Positions 34,878-44,063 of a stretch of 49,636 bases of DNA are shown piece by piece. How positions within the stretch are numbered: position 1 is the stretch's first letter; every line of letters starts with the position of its first letter. The position numbers and the translations under genes are program-made. This DNA comes from Candidatus Thiosymbion sp. (GTDB lineage: Bacteria > Pseudomonadota > Gammaproteobacteria > Chromatiales > Chromatiaceae): NCBI GenBank assembly GCA_018435665.1, contig JAHDND010000092.1, positions 1 to 49,636 on the forward strand, given 5' to 3'. The notes under the pieces are model-generated. The model saw only the letters and a program-made list of their open reading frames with translations, searched no databases and was not told the DNA's origin.

Positions 34878-36282
34878 GGGCGAAGCCCTCGGCCCGCGCC
34901 AGTTCGTGCAGGCTGCGGGGGGCGATGACCGGGGGGGTGCGGGTCCGGGCCCAGGGTCCCAGCCCAATGGGGAGCAGCCGGCGCAGGCGGGTGGCCAGCC
35001 GGGTCATGAGCCAGTAGAGCGGGGGGTGAGCATGGGCCTGGCGCCAGAGCGACCAGATGAGGCGATGCAGGACCTTGCGACGGCTGCCCTGTCCTGGGAC
35101 CCCCGCGTCCGGACCGTCGCCGACGCCCTCGGCCCGCAGCCGCCGCAGCAGGCCGGGCAGGGGGATGCGCACCGGACAGACCTCGCCGCAGGCACCACAG
35201 AGGCTCGAGGCCTCCGCCAGTTCCCCCTGCCGGTCCAGTCCCTGGAGCTGGGGTTCGAGGACACTGCCGATGGGGCCGGGGTAGACGGTGCCATAGGCAT
35301 GACCACCCAAGCGGCTGTAAACCGGGCAGTGGTTCATGCAGGCGCCGCAGCGGATGCAGCGCAGGGTGGCTCGCAACTGCTGATCCCGATGGATGCGGGA
35401 GCGGCCATTGTCGAGCAGGACCAGGTGCACCTCCCGGGGACCGTCGCGTTCACCCTCCCGGCGGGGCCCACTGATCAGGTTGACGTAGGTGGTGATGGGC
35501 TGGCCGGTGGCCGAGCGGGTCAGCAGGGTCAGAAGGGGGGGCAACTGGTCGAGGCGGGCGATGACCTTCTCGATGCCGCACACGGCGATATGGATGTCCG
35601 GGGCCGTGGTGCAGAGCCGGCCGTTGCCCTCGTTCTCCACCAGGCAGAGGGTGCCGCTCTCCGCGATGGCGAAATTGACCCCGGAGAGGCCGGCGACGGC
35701 CTGGCCGAAGTGCTCGCGCATGATGCGGCGGGCGATGGCCGTCAGCCCCTCGATGTCCTCGGTATGGGGATATTCGGGGAAGTGGGCGGCGAAGAGGGCG
35801 GCGATCTCCCCCCGGTCCTTGTGGATGGCCGGGGCGATGATGTGGGAGGGCCTTTCCCCCGCCAACTGGAGGATGAACTCCCCCAGGTCCGTCTCCACCG
35901 CCTGGATGCCCTGGGCCTCCAGATAGTGGTTCAGGCCCATCTCCTCCGACACCATGGACTTGCCCTTGATGACCCGCCGGGCACCCTGGCGGCGCAGCAG
36001 ATCGAGGACGAGGGCGTTGCCCTCTGCCGCCGTCTCCGCCCAATGGACCTGGATGCCGTTGCGCTCGCAGTTGGCCTCCAGTTCCAGCAGCAGGTCCGGC
36101 AGGTTCGCCAGTGCCTGGCCGCGGATCAACTTGCCGCGCCGGCGCAGGACCGTCAGTTCATGAGTGTCGGGAAAGGCCTGCCGGCGCTTGGCGACCAGCC
36201 CATCCATGGTCCGGCGGATGTTGCGCCGCAACCGTTCATTGTCGAGGGCCTGACCGACGCGGACGGAGAATTCAGGGGGCAT
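34870..36282 (-). CDS. lutB: LutB-like iron-sulfur lactate utilization protein
   Basis: LutB is the iron-sulfur/LUD-domain protein of the LutABC lactate oxidation system. The 470-residue product has an N-terminal LUD domain (KGKSMVSEEMGLNHYLEAQG, GVNFAIAESGTLCLVENEGN) and two ferredoxin-type clusters, CIRCGACMNHCPVY and CGACGEVCPV. The ATG at 36282 overlaps the end of lutA by 11 bases; an ATG at 36309 is also possible. All three genes overlap, so they are probably one transcript. Confidence 0.95.
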   Translation of the reverse strand: MPPEFSVRVGQALDNERLRRNIRRTMDGLVAKRRQAFPDTHELTVLRRRGKLIRGQALANLPDLLLELEANCERNGIQVHWAETAAEGNALVLDLLRRQGARRVIKGKSMVSEEMGLNHYLEAQGIQAVETDLGEFILQLAGERPSHIIAPAIHKDRGEIAALFAAHFPEYPHTEDIEGLTAIARRIMREHFGQAVAGLSGVNFAIAESGTLCLVENEGNGRLCTTAPDIHIAVCGIEKVIARLDQLPPLLTLLTRSATGQPITTYVNLISGPRREGERDGPREVHLVLLDNGRSRIHRDQQLRATLRCIRCGACMNHCPVYSRLGGHAYGTVYPGPIGSVLEPQLQGLDRQGELAEASSLCGACGEVCPVRIPLPGLLRRLRAEGVGDGPDAGVPGQGSRRKVLHRLIWSLWRQAHAHPPLYWLMTRLATRLRRLLPIGLGPWARTRTPPVIAPRSLHELARAEGFAHE

Positions 36283-37054
36283 GGGTGCGTTCCCACAACA
36301 ATTCGGCAATGTGCTTGACCACCGGCGCTTGCGGGTCGGGCGTCCGCGGACTCGCCGTCAGCCCCTTCGCGGTCAGCCCATAGGCCAGGGTGCCCCCCAG
36401 GTTGAGGAGACAACCGCAATCCTGACCGACCAGGACTCGGGCCCCTGTCGCCAGGATGGCCGCCGCCTTGTCCGCGGCCATGGCCGCCGAGATCTCCGGC
36501 TGCTTGACGGCGAAGGTGCCACCAAAACCGCAGCATTCGTGGGTGTGATCCGGCTCCACCACCTCCAGGTTCGCCAGGCGGGCGAGCAAGTCCGCCGCCG
36601 CGCCGGAGACCCCCATCTCCCGGCGGGCGGAGCAGGAGTGGTGCAGCACGACCTTGAGCGGGGGTCCCAGGTCCGGTCGCCGCCAGTCCAGGACCCGGGC
36701 CAGATAGTCCGTCAGTTCGTGGACCCGCGCCGCCAGGTGCAGGGCGCGCTCCTCGTCGGCGGTGCCGGCGAACAGCTTGGGATACTGGACCTTCATCATG
36801 CCGGCGCAGGAGGCCGAGGGCACCAGGATGGGATAATCCTCCGGGAAGGTGGCGAGTTGCTGCCGGGCGACGGCCCGGGCCGCAGCATCGTAGCCAGAGT
36901 TATAGGCCGGCTGGCCGCAGCAGGTCTGTCCCTGGGGAAAGATCACCTCCAGGCCCTCGCGGCGCAGCAGGCGCATGGCCGCCAGACCGGCCTGGGGAAA
37001 GATCAGGTCGATCAGGCAGGTGCCGAAGAAGTAGACGCGGGCGGAGTGCGGCAT
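36272..37054 (-). CDS. lutA: LutA-like cysteine-rich lactate utilization protein
   Basis: The 260-residue product carries two CCG domains of the kind that bind iron-sulfur clusters in LutA, GlpC and HdrB: TCCGQPAYNSGY and ECCGFGGTF, with HHSCSARREMG and GQDCGCLLNLGG between and after them. It is first in the lutA-lutB-lutC unit. A lactate permease or regulator is not seen next to it; upstream is a divergent glycosyltransferase gene. Confidence 0.94.
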   Translation of the reverse strand: MPHSARVYFFGTCLIDLIFPQAGLAAMRLLRREGLEVIFPQGQTCCGQPAYNSGYDAAARAVARQQLATFPEDYPILVPSASCAGMMKVQYPKLFAGTADEERALHLAARVHELTDYLARVLDWRRPDLGPPLKVVLHHSCSARREMGVSGAAADLLARLANLEVVEPDHTHECCGFGGTFAVKQPEISAAMAADKAAAILATGARVLVGQDCGCLLNLGGTLAYGLTAKGLTASPRTPDPQAPVVKHIAELLWERTHAP

Positions 37055-37162
37055 GGGCTAGGGGGAAAATCTTGCTGGATTGCGGTGGTGCGTCTGGCAT
37101 TTAGTGGGGATTGGCCTATAGCATAGCCAGGACTGGTAGCCGACCGCGACAAACTTTTGTAT

Positions 37163-38287
37163 ATGCCCGACCACGCCCAAGCCCTGAACCCGCCCCGGTT
37201 GGCGGTGCTCGCCTCCTTTTCCGGCAGCGGGGGGGTGGAACATATGCTGGTCAATCTTATCGCCGGCTTCGTCGCGGCGGGCCAGGAGGTCGACTTGCTG
37301 CTGATCCGTGACCGGGGTCCCCACCTGGCGGGGCTGCCCGTGGCGGTCAACCGCGTGCCCCTGGGCAGCCAGCATAGCTTGCTGGCTATTCCCGCCCTGG
37401 CCCGCTATCTCCGCCAGGCGCGGCCGCGGGCCCTGCTGGCGGCCAAGGACCGGGCCGGACGGGCGGCGGTGCTGGCACGGGCCCTGGCGGGCGTCGACAC
37501 CCGCCTGGTCCTGCGCTTGGGAACCAACCTCTCCGCCTCCCTGGCTGGCCGCTCGGCCCTGCGCCGGGCCTGGCGCTATTGGCCCATTCGCCGCCTTTAT
37601 CCGCGCATCGACCGCATCGTCGCCGTCTCCGCGGGGGTGGCCGCCGACACCGCGACCATCACCGGCCTGCCGCGGGAGGCCATCAGCGTCATTCGTAACC
37701 CGGTGATCACCCCCGACCTGCGGCAGCGGGCGGCGGCGCCCTGCCCCCATCCCTGGTTCCAGGGCGAGGGTCCCCCGGTCCTCCTCGGGGCGGGCCGGCT
37801 CCAGCGGCAGAAGGACTTCCCGACCCTGATCCGGGCCTTCGCCCGGGTGCGTCAGGCACGCCCCTGCCGGCTGGTGATCATCGGCGAGGGTCAGGAGCGC
37901 CAGGTCCTCAGGGCCCTGATCGCCCAACTGGGCCTGGCGGACCAGGTCGACCTGCCCGGCTTCCAGGCCCATCCCCTGCCCTTTCTGGCCCGGGCCAACC
38001 TCTTCGTGCTCTCCTCCGCCTGGGAGGGATCACCCAACGTACTCACCGAGGCCATGGCCCTGGGTACCCCGGTGGTGGCGACCGACTGCCCGAGTGGACC
38101 CGCGGAACTGCTCGACGGGGGCCGCATCGCCCCCCTGGTCCCGGTGGGGGACCCCGAGGCCCTGGCCGCCGCGATCCTGGCCACCCTGGACCAACCCCCG
38201 CCCGGGGATCTGCTCATGGACGCCGTCGCGGAATATGAGCAGGCCTATAGCGCCCGGCAGTACCTGGCGGCCCTTGAGCCGGGATAG
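37163..38287 (+). CDS. GT4-family glycosyltransferase
   Basis: The 374-residue protein is a GT-B fold, GT4-type enzyme. The N-terminal domain has SGSGGVEHMLVNLIAGF; the C-terminal domain has LLGAGRLQRQKDFPTLIRAF, LVIIGEGQER and the donor-binding motif SSAWEGSPNVLTEAMALGTP with its Glu-x7-Glu pair. Acceptor and sugar are unknown. It starts 108 bases from divergent lutA. An in-frame TTG at 37157 would add two residues. No ribosome binding site is apparent. Confidence 0.92.
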   Translation: MPDHAQALNPPRLAVLASFSGSGGVEHMLVNLIAGFVAAGQEVDLLLIRDRGPHLAGLPVAVNRVPLGSQHSLLAIPALARYLRQARPRALLAAKDRAGRAAVLARALAGVDTRLVLRLGTNLSASLAGRSALRRAWRYWPIRRLYPRIDRIVAVSAGVAADTATITGLPREAISVIRNPVITPDLRQRAAAPCPHPWFQGEGPPVLLGAGRLQRQKDFPTLIRAFARVRQARPCRLVIIGEGQERQVLRALIAQLGLADQVDLPGFQAHPLPFLARANLFVLSSAWEGSPNVLTEAMALGTPVVATDCPSGPAELLDGGRIAPLVPVGDPEALAAAILATLDQPPPGDLLMDAVAEYEQAYSARQYLAALEPG

Positions 38288-38349
38288 GACCCTACCACCT
38301 ATCCCGTCACATGCCAGCCAGCGAGAGGCCGCCAGCCTGGTCACTGATC

Positions 38350-38420
38350 AGGGAGTTCATCCCTCCCCGGAGGCTAGGGTCATCGCACATCAAAATTTCA
38401 TTTTTCCCGGCTCGGATGGG
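38350..38420 (+). repeat. Fragmentary MITE-like repeat, copy F
   Basis: GGGAGTTCATCCCTCCCCGG and AGGCT resemble the central part of the family. TCATCGCACATCAAAATTTC and the following TTTTTCCCGGCTCGGATGGG resemble the left end. The parts are in a different order, so this is a rearranged remnant. It lies between convergent genes. Confidence 0.5.
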
Positions 38421-38477
38421 TTAAGCAGAGAGTAAGGGAGAAAAGGACTCAAAGCCTACGGTCGCACTACCACCGCC

Positions 38478-39044
38478 TCAAAAGTCCTCGTGCAACCCCT
38501 TCGCCCGCGCCTTGCCGGACCAGACCCAGACGTACTGGATGCCGCTGACGAGGATGGTCACGAGACAGGCCCAGGTAAGGAAGGCGATCAAGCCGTCGGG
38601 CAAGGGCAAAGGACCGGCGTCGGCAATGACGGTCACGACCAGGGCGATCTGCACCAGGGTATTGAGCTTGCTAGCCCATATGGGGGCGGCCTTGAGTTCC
38701 TCGACGCGGAAGTGATAGAGGGTAGCCCCGCCGACGATGACCAGATCACGCCCGACGGCCGCGATCACCAGCCAGATGGGGATCAGCTTGAGGGCCCCCA
38801 GGACCAGGAAGCAGGCCACCAGCAGGGTCTTGTCCGCCAGGGGGTCGAGGATGCCACCCAGCCGGCTCTGCCAGTGATAGTGCTTGGCGAGCCAGCCGTC
38901 GAGCCCGTCGGAAAGGCCGGCGATGGCGAAGAGCAGCAGGGCCCAGCCAAATTGACCCTCCAGCAGCAACAGGACCACCGGCATGACCGCCAGCAGGCGC
39001 AGGAAGCTGATGAGGTTGGGTAAGTCCCGGGGGCTGAAGACCAT
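38478..39044 (-). CDS. CDP-alcohol phosphatidyltransferase (PgsA-like)
   Basis: The 188-residue membrane protein carries the CDP-alcohol motif as SDGLDGWLAKHY...GGILDPLADK, with the DG, the two downstream aspartates and glycine in the right spacing; the usual Arg after Ala is Lys. Four to five further membrane segments are visible. It resembles phosphatidylglycerophosphate synthases, but this short subfamily could use another acceptor. It lies convergent to the glycosyltransferase and divergent from purM. Confidence 0.85.
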   Translation of the reverse strand: MVFSPRDLPNLISFLRLLAVMPVVLLLLEGQFGWALLLFAIAGLSDGLDGWLAKHYHWQSRLGGILDPLADKTLLVACFLVLGALKLIPIWLVIAAVGRDLVIVGGATLYHFRVEELKAAPIWASKLNTLVQIALVVTVIADAGPLPLPDGLIAFLTWACLVTILVSGIQYVWVWSGKARAKGLHEDF

Positions 39045-39171
39045 GAATGCTCAGGCAGGCGGGGGAGGAGAAGTGGATGGCTGGATTTTATTCTTCCCGC
39101 CGCCAGCTTGTCCAAGCAGGCACAGCGGTTAGGAATCGGATGGGCGCGTCAGGCCAGTAATTCATATTAAA

Positions 39172-40317
39172 ATGCGGATTGAATCACCACCGGAGCCGGC
39201 CGTGCCACAGGACCCCCACCCCCCCATCCGCCCGGGCGCCAGCCGCCCGACCCATGTCGACAACCAACCCGGCTCAACTAGCCTGAGCTACCGGGCGGCT
39301 GGGGTCGACATCGACGCGGGCAACGCCCTGGTCGAACGCATCAAGCCCCTGGCCGCGGCCACCTTCCGCCCTGGGGTGCTGACCGGCCTCGGTGGCTTTG
39401 GCGCCCTCTTCGAACTGCCCCTCCACCGCTACCGCCAGCCGGTGCTGGTGTCCGGGACCGACGGGGTCGGCACCAAGCTGAAGCTGGCCATCGAACTGGG
39501 TCGCCACGACACCATCGGCATCGATCTGGTGGCCATGTGCGCCAACGATATCCTGGTGGCGGGGGCCGAGCCCTTGTTCTTCCTCGACTATTTCGCTACC
39601 GGGCACCTGGACCTCGAGGTCGCCACGGCGGTGGTGGCCGGCATCGCCCGGGGCTGCGAGTTGGCGGGCTGTGCCTTGACCGGGGGGGAGACGGCGGAGA
39701 TGCCGGGGATGTACGCTGGCGGCGATTATGACCTGGCGGGCTTTTGCGTCGGCATCGCCGACAAGGAGCAACTGCTGACCCCCGAGCGGGTCCAACCCGG
39801 GGACGCCCTGATTGGTCTTGCCTCCTCAGGACCCCATTCGAACGGCTATTCCCTCATCCGCAAGATCCTGGAAGTCAGCGGCGCCGACCTGGGACAGGAG
39901 TTGGAGGGGCTGAGCCTGGGCGAGCGACTGCTCGCGCCCACCCGCATCTACGTCAAGCCGGTCCTCGCCCTCATGCGGGAACTGCCGGTCCATGGCATGG
40001 CCCATATCACCGGTGGCGGCCTGACAGAGAACCTGCCCCGGGTCTTGCCGGTTGGCACCCGGGCCGTCATCGACCTTGACTCCTGGCAAGTGCCGACCAT
40101 CTTCGCATGGCTGCAGGCCCAGGGCGGGGTGGCGGATCTGGAGATGCGCCGGACCTTCAACTGTGGCGTCGGCCTGGTGCTCTGCGTCCCGGCGGAGGTG
40201 GCGGATCGGACCTGCCAGCGCCTGACGGAGCTGGGCGAATCGGCCTGGCACCTGGGCCGGATCGAGGCCGCGACGGGCCAACCCGAGGTGATCTTTTCCC
40301 GAGGTCAGACGGCGTGA
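39172..40317 (+). CDS. purM: Phosphoribosylformylglycinamidine cyclo-ligase (AIR synthetase)
   Basis: PurM closes the imidazole ring of purines with ATP. The 381-residue product has [38 protein letters not shown] and [13 protein letters not shown]. About 35 N-terminal residues (Pro-rich) precede the family start. The ATG at 39172 has no ribosome binding site and overlaps a possible -10; a GTG at 39202 with GGAG six bases upstream is an alternative start, ten residues shorter. Its stop overlaps the purN start as GTGA. Confidence 0.95.
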   Translation: MRIESPPEPAVPQDPHPPIRPGASRPTHVDNQPGSTSLSYRAAGVDIDAGNALVERIKPLAAATFRPGVLTGLGGFGALFELPLHRYRQPVLVSGTDGVGTKLKLAIELGRHDTIGIDLVAMCANDILVAGAEPLFFLDYFATGHLDLEVATAVVAGIARGCELAGCALTGGETAEMPGMYAGGDYDLAGFCVGIADKEQLLTPERVQPGDALIGLASSGPHSNGYSLIRKILEVSGADLGQELEGLSLGERLLAPTRIYVKPVLALMRELPVHGMAHITGGGLTENLPRVLPVGTRAVIDLDSWQVPTIFAWLQAQGGVADLEMRRTFNCGVGLVLCVPAEVADRTCQRLTELGESAWHLGRIEAATGQPEVIFSRGQTA

Positions 40318-41105
40318 GCCCGGTCCCCCCTGGACCTGCGGGTGAAACCGCCCCCCTGGCCGCGGACCTGAACGCCGACCCGCTCCCAATTCCGGCTGAT
40401 CCCCAGGCCTCGGGGCCCGCCCTCGCCGCGGGTGAGCCGCCACCCCTGCCCGTCGTGGTCCTGATCTCGGGGAGCGGGAGCAATCTCCAGGCCCTGATCG
40501 ATGGCGCCGTCAACGGCAACCTGCCCATCCGCATCGCGGCCGTGATCGCCAACCGGGGGGATGCCTATGGCCTGGAGCGGGCCCGGCGGGCGGGCATCCC
40601 GACCCAGGTCCTGAGTCACCAGGATTTTGACGATCGGGAGGCCTTCGACGCCGCCCTGATGGACCTGATCGATGGCTTTTACCCCGGCCTGGTCGTGCTG
40701 GCTGGCTTCATGCGCATCCTGACCCCCGGCTTCGTGGCCCACTACCCGGGCCGAATGCTCAATATCCACCCCTCCCTGCTGCCAAAATACCGTGGCCTCC
40801 ACACCCACGAGCGGGCCCTGGCGGCGCGGGAACGAGAGCATGGCGCGACGGTGCATTTCGTCACGGCGGAACTGGACGGGGGGCCGGCCATCCTGCAGGC
40901 GCGGGTGCCGGTGGCGGCCGATGACGATGCCAGTCGCCTGGCCGCCCGGGTCCTGGTTCAGGAGCACCGCCTCTACCCGCAGGTGGTCCGTTGGTTTGCC
41001 CAGGGCCGCCTGGCACTGAGCCCCGACGGCCTGCCATGCCTGGATGGTCAGGCCCTGGACGCGCCCCTGCGCCTGGACCTCTTGACCCCTGACCAGTTAG
41101 CCTGA
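40314..41105 (+). CDS. purN: Phosphoribosylglycinamide formyltransferase
   Basis: PurN formylates glycinamide ribonucleotide with 10-formyltetrahydrofolate. The 263-residue product has the phosphate loop [24 protein letters not shown], the catalytic block [20 protein letters not shown] (Asn, His) and [13 protein letters not shown] with the catalytic aspartate. The start is a GTG overlapping the purM stop (GTGA), which gives a Pro-rich extension of about 45 residues not found in most PurN. Coupled purM-purN is usual. Confidence 0.96.
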   Translation: MSPVPPGPAGETAPLAADLNADPLPIPADPQASGPALAAGEPPPLPVVVLISGSGSNLQALIDGAVNGNLPIRIAAVIANRGDAYGLERARRAGIPTQVLSHQDFDDREAFDAALMDLIDGFYPGLVVLAGFMRILTPGFVAHYPGRMLNIHPSLLPKYRGLHTHERALAAREREHGATVHFVTAELDGGPAILQARVPVAADDDASRLAARVLVQEHRLYPQVVRWFAQGRLALSPDGLPCLDGQALDAPLRLDLLTPDQLA

Positions 41106-41161
41106 AGCCCGGACTTAGCCACCACGCCTCCCCCTAGCCCCGTCGCTCCCAGGGAACCTCC

Positions 41162-41398
41162 ATGGCACACGTCTTCCAACTCCACCTCCCCAATACCGGC
41201 TGGGCCCTCTTTGGCGAGTCGGAGGAACCCGGCGTCGGCATTCGCCTTGGCCAGCATGGGTATGCCCTTGACGGCTCCATCCTGATCGGTCCCATCCTGC
41301 ACAGCGAGGCGGAGGTGGACGCCCTCGTCGATCGGCTCCACCTGGAACTGGAGAGCGTCCGCGCCCAGGCCAAGCGGGAATTGCAGCGGCTGGGCTGA
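41162..41398 (+). CDS. Small protein of unknown function after purN
   Basis: The 78-residue product begins MAHVFQLHLPNTGWALFGES and ends in a charged helix (VDRLHLELESVRAQAKRELQ). AGGGA lies about seven bases before the ATG. It is not recognised as a family. Codon use and the ribosome binding site support expression. It starts 56 bases after purN on the same strand. Confidence 0.65.
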   Translation: MAHVFQLHLPNTGWALFGESEEPGVGIRLGQHGYALDGSILIGPILHSEAEVDALVDRLHLELESVRAQAKRELQRLG

Positions 41399-41446
41399 GC
41401 AACCCTGGGTGCCCAGCCTTTAACCGTACGCTTGAGCCCGCTTCAA

Positions 41447-41701
41447 TCAGGTCCCGGTCTTGGTCAGCCCCGGTCCCGAGCCCACCGCAGCCGAGAACAT
41501 TTTTTGAAACATGTCCCAGGAGGCCATGGAGCCAGCCAGATAGGGCTGGAAGAGCTTGAGGGGATCATAACCCTCGGCGCCTTCCAGCATGCGGGCGCGG
41601 ATGTCGTCGAGCATCTGCCGCTGGAAGCCCTCCACATCGGGCAGGCCCAACAACTTGCGCATCTCTTCCGGGGTGACATCGACGTCGATTTTCACATTCA
41701 T
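41447..41701 (-). CDS. DUF6489-like small protein
   Basis: The 84-residue product starts MNVKIDVDVTPEEMRKLLGL and continues PDVEGFQRQMLDDIRARMLEG, which resembles the DUF6489 family of short acidic-helical proteins of unknown function. The C-terminal part (FQPYLAGSMASWDMFQKMFS) is amphipathic. The ATG at 41701 has GTGAG seven bases upstream; ATGs at 41707 and 41782 are also in frame. It is convergent with the preceding small gene. Confidence 0.75.
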   Translation of the reverse strand: MNVKIDVDVTPEEMRKLLGLPDVEGFQRQMLDDIRARMLEGAEGYDPLKLFQPYLAGSMASWDMFQKMFSAAVGSGPGLTKTGT

Positions 41702-41828
41702 GGGCATACTCACTAGGGATGGGAGGGAAAGAAGAGGGTCGGCGGAGACATCCGGTCCCAGGGAAACGGCTGGGCCGGGCAAGGCCTATCCGGCGCCCCC
41801 CCCGCCCAGTCTTTCCGGGAACCAGGCT

Positions 41829-42293
41829 TCAGTGACGGACCATGCGCGGATGGGGCTGCTCGACGGGTACCGGCTCATCCACCACCAGGCCCTGACGGAC
41901 GCGCCGGCCGATCAGGACGCAGGCGTGGCCAAAGGCCTTTTCCGCCTCGCGGGCGGTCCACTCCCACTCCATGGGTGAGGCATTGGCCGGAATCTGCCAA
42001 TGGCCCGTGGTCAAGATCTTGCCGATGGAGATCTCCAGGGTCCAGTCGTGCCAGACCGTATCCGGGTCCTCTTCTTCATAGAAATCCTGCTCCACCAGGC
42101 GCACATAATTGCCGACGGCGCCATCCATGGAGATCAGGTCGTTGACGACCAGCTTGTCATCCACGCAACTGGCGTAGCCGGTATGCACCGCCGTGGCGGT
42201 GGCCATGAGAGAATGCATGAGCAGGGCCGGGGACAGGCGGAGGGTGAGCGGACTGTCCCAGTCCGGCTCGGTGACTTCTTGTTCTTGCAACAT
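41829..42293 (-). CDS. Orphan protein of unknown function, 154 residues
   Basis: The product is soluble, acidic in the middle (VEQDFYEEEDPDTVWHDWT) and has VVNDLISMDGAVGNYVRL. No family is recognised. A Met-rich helix (ALLMHSLMATATAVHTGY) is the only distinctive feature near the N-terminus. It is divergent from the metallophosphoesterase, with 154 bases between the starts, so the two may share a regulatory region. Coding composition supports it over the opposite-strand frame. Confidence 0.65.
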   Translation of the reverse strand: MLQEQEVTEPDWDSPLTLRLSPALLMHSLMATATAVHTGYASCVDDKLVVNDLISMDGAVGNYVRLVEQDFYEEEDPDTVWHDWTLEISIGKILTTGHWQIPANASPMEWEWTAREAEKAFGHACVLIGRRVRQGLVVDEPVPVEQPHPRMVRH

Positions 42294-42447
42294 CCAGTAA
42301 CTCGATCGTCAAGGAGGGCCCCGTGGGGCGCACTGGCCAGTGGCGCTCGTCGCCACGGCTTTCCGCAATGATGAACCATTCGACACCGGAGGTAAAACCC
42401 ATGTCAGGGCGACTCGCCATCAACAGGCAAACGCAGGCGACGCCCGC

Positions 42448-43284
42448 ATGAGGGTCGCCGTCTTTTCCGACGTGCAGGCCAACTTCCCGGCCATGGAGAC
42501 CTGCATCGCCCACATCCAGGCCTGGGCCCCGGACCTGGTGGTCATGGCTGGGGATCTCATCAACCGCGGCCCCAGCAGCGATCTCTGCCTCCGGTCCTTT
42601 CAGCATCTGCGGCAAGGGGCGGGCTGGCTGCCCCTTTTGGGCAATCATGAAGTCTGGGTCCTGCGCTGCGGTCATGAGCCACCCACGGACCCCATCGATG
42701 CCCGCCTGCGTGCCCTGGCGGACTTTACCCATGCCCAGTTGGCTGGAACCGAGCAGTGGCTGATGGATTGGCCGGATCACCTCTGCTTCGAGGGCGAGCC
42801 GGGCCGGGGTTGGGTTCACGTTACCCATGGCACGCTCCTAGGCAACCGTGACGGGATCTCGTTACGTACCCAAGACGAAGACCTCCCTACCCGGATCCCC
42901 GCGGATGTCGACCTCTTTGTCACCGGCCACACCCATCGGCCCCTGTTCCGACACTTCGCGGGGATCGATATCCTGAACATCGGATCCGTCGGCTCGCCCT
43001 TCGATGGCGATGTGCGCGCCAGTTATGGCCAGTTGGAGTGGCGTGGGGGGCGCTGGCACACCCGGATCGTGCGCCTGGATTACGATCGCGCCGCGGCGGA
43101 GCGGGCCTATGAGGACACCGGCTTCCTCGACCGGGGCGGCCCCCTGGCACGCATCGTCTATGCCGAATGGCTGTTGGCTAGGCCCCTGATCAACGGCTGG
43201 CACCAGCGCTATGGCCATGCGGTGCGCCGGGGCGAGATCTGCCCCGACGCGGCGGTGGACCAGTACTTGTCTTCGCTAGCCTGA
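42448..43284 (+). CDS. Calcineurin-like metallophosphoesterase
   Basis: The 278-residue protein has the phosphoesterase motifs in order: SDVQANFPAMETC (motif I, with Gln10 where Asp-x-His is usual), MAGDLINRGP, LLGNHEVW, THGTLLG and TGHTHRPLF. It resembles the YfcE/ApaH-like group; a Gln at motif I is also known in some ApaH proteins. The substrate is unknown. The ATG at 42448 fits the family; a longer in-frame start at 42340 adds an unlikely 36-residue stretch. Confidence 0.88.
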   Translation: MRVAVFSDVQANFPAMETCIAHIQAWAPDLVVMAGDLINRGPSSDLCLRSFQHLRQGAGWLPLLGNHEVWVLRCGHEPPTDPIDARLRALADFTHAQLAGTEQWLMDWPDHLCFEGEPGRGWVHVTHGTLLGNRDGISLRTQDEDLPTRIPADVDLFVTGHTHRPLFRHFAGIDILNIGSVGSPFDGDVRASYGQLEWRGGRWHTRIVRLDYDRAAAERAYEDTGFLDRGGPLARIVYAEWLLARPLINGWHQRYGHAVRRGEICPDAAVDQYLSSLA

Positions 43285-43301
43285 TCAGGTGTTTGATCAA
43301 G

Positions 43302-44063
43302 CTAGCCCCGGGGCTTCGCTAGCCCTGCCTTGATCTCCGCCCACAGGGCCTCATAGGCCTTGGTGATGGGGTTGGAAGGGGGGACATAGGCCGGCAGCGG
43401 CATCCGGTTGAGCCCCATGCGCTCGACATCGGAGGCATAGGGAATGCTAGCCTGGAGAAAGGTCGGAAAGCTTTCGGGCAGCGTCTCCATGAGATGGATA
43501 TGCAGATGCTTGCGCCGGTCCACCATGGAGAAGAAGGGCATCAGGTTGACCTTGCCCAGGCCATCATGGCCCTCGAGGAATTCCTGCAACTGGTCCAGCG
43601 TCCGGGCGGAGAGGGTCGTCGGGATCATGGGTACCAGCAGGGCGTGACTGGCGCGGAAGACGTTTTCCGACACCAGGGAGATGCTGGGGGGACAATCGAG
43701 GAAGACATAGTCATAGGCAATGGCCATGGGCGCCAGCAACTTCTGTAACTGCTTGGTGGGACGTTTGTTGTCCTCCAGCACCAGGTCCATGTTGCGGTAG
43801 GAAAAGTCCGCCGGCAGCAGATCCAGACCCTCGAAGTCGGTCCCCTTGACCAGATCATCCAGGTCATGATGGCCGCTCACCAGCGCCCGGGTGCCGCCCT
43901 TGACCTTGGGCTTGACCCGGAAGTAGTAGGTCGCAGCGCCCTGGGGATCCAGGTCCCAGATCAGGGTCCGGTTGCCTTCCCGAGCTGACAGATAGGCGAG
44001 ATTGACCGCCGTCGCCGTCTTGCCGACGCCGCCTTTGATGTTGTAGGAAGCGATGATCTTCAT
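43302..44063 (-). CDS. ParA/MinD-family ATPase coupled to a CHAD protein
   Basis: The 253-residue product is a short ParA/Soj-like ATPase. The deviant Walker A NIKGGVGKTAT (signature lysine Lys10) is followed by WDLDPQGAATYYF and the Walker B region YDYVFLDCPPS. It lacks the long N-terminal DNA-binding domain of plasmid ParA. Its ATG overlaps the stop of the CHAD gene as ATGA, so the two are probably translated together. No parB and no origin features lie nearby. ParA-family ATPases without ParB often position cellular cargo; here the CHAD protein is the obvious adaptor candidate. Confidence 0.93.
   Translation of the reverse strand: MKIIASYNIKGGVGKTATAVNLAYLSAREGNRTLIWDLDPQGAATYYFRVKPKVKGGTRALVSGHHDLDDLVKGTDFEGLDLLPADFSYRNMDLVLEDNKRPTKQLQKLLAPMAIAYDYVFLDCPPSISLVSENVFRASHALLVPMIPTTLSARTLDQLQEFLEGHDGLGKVNLMPFFSMVDRRKHLHIHLMETLPESFPTFLQASIPYASDVERMGLNRMPLPAYVPPSNPITKAYEALWAEIKAGLAKPRG

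Noticed and set aside
43302..44063. ParA gene as a sign of a plasmid or chromosome partition locus
   Set aside because: No parB, no parS-like repeats, and the coupled partner is a CHAD protein.
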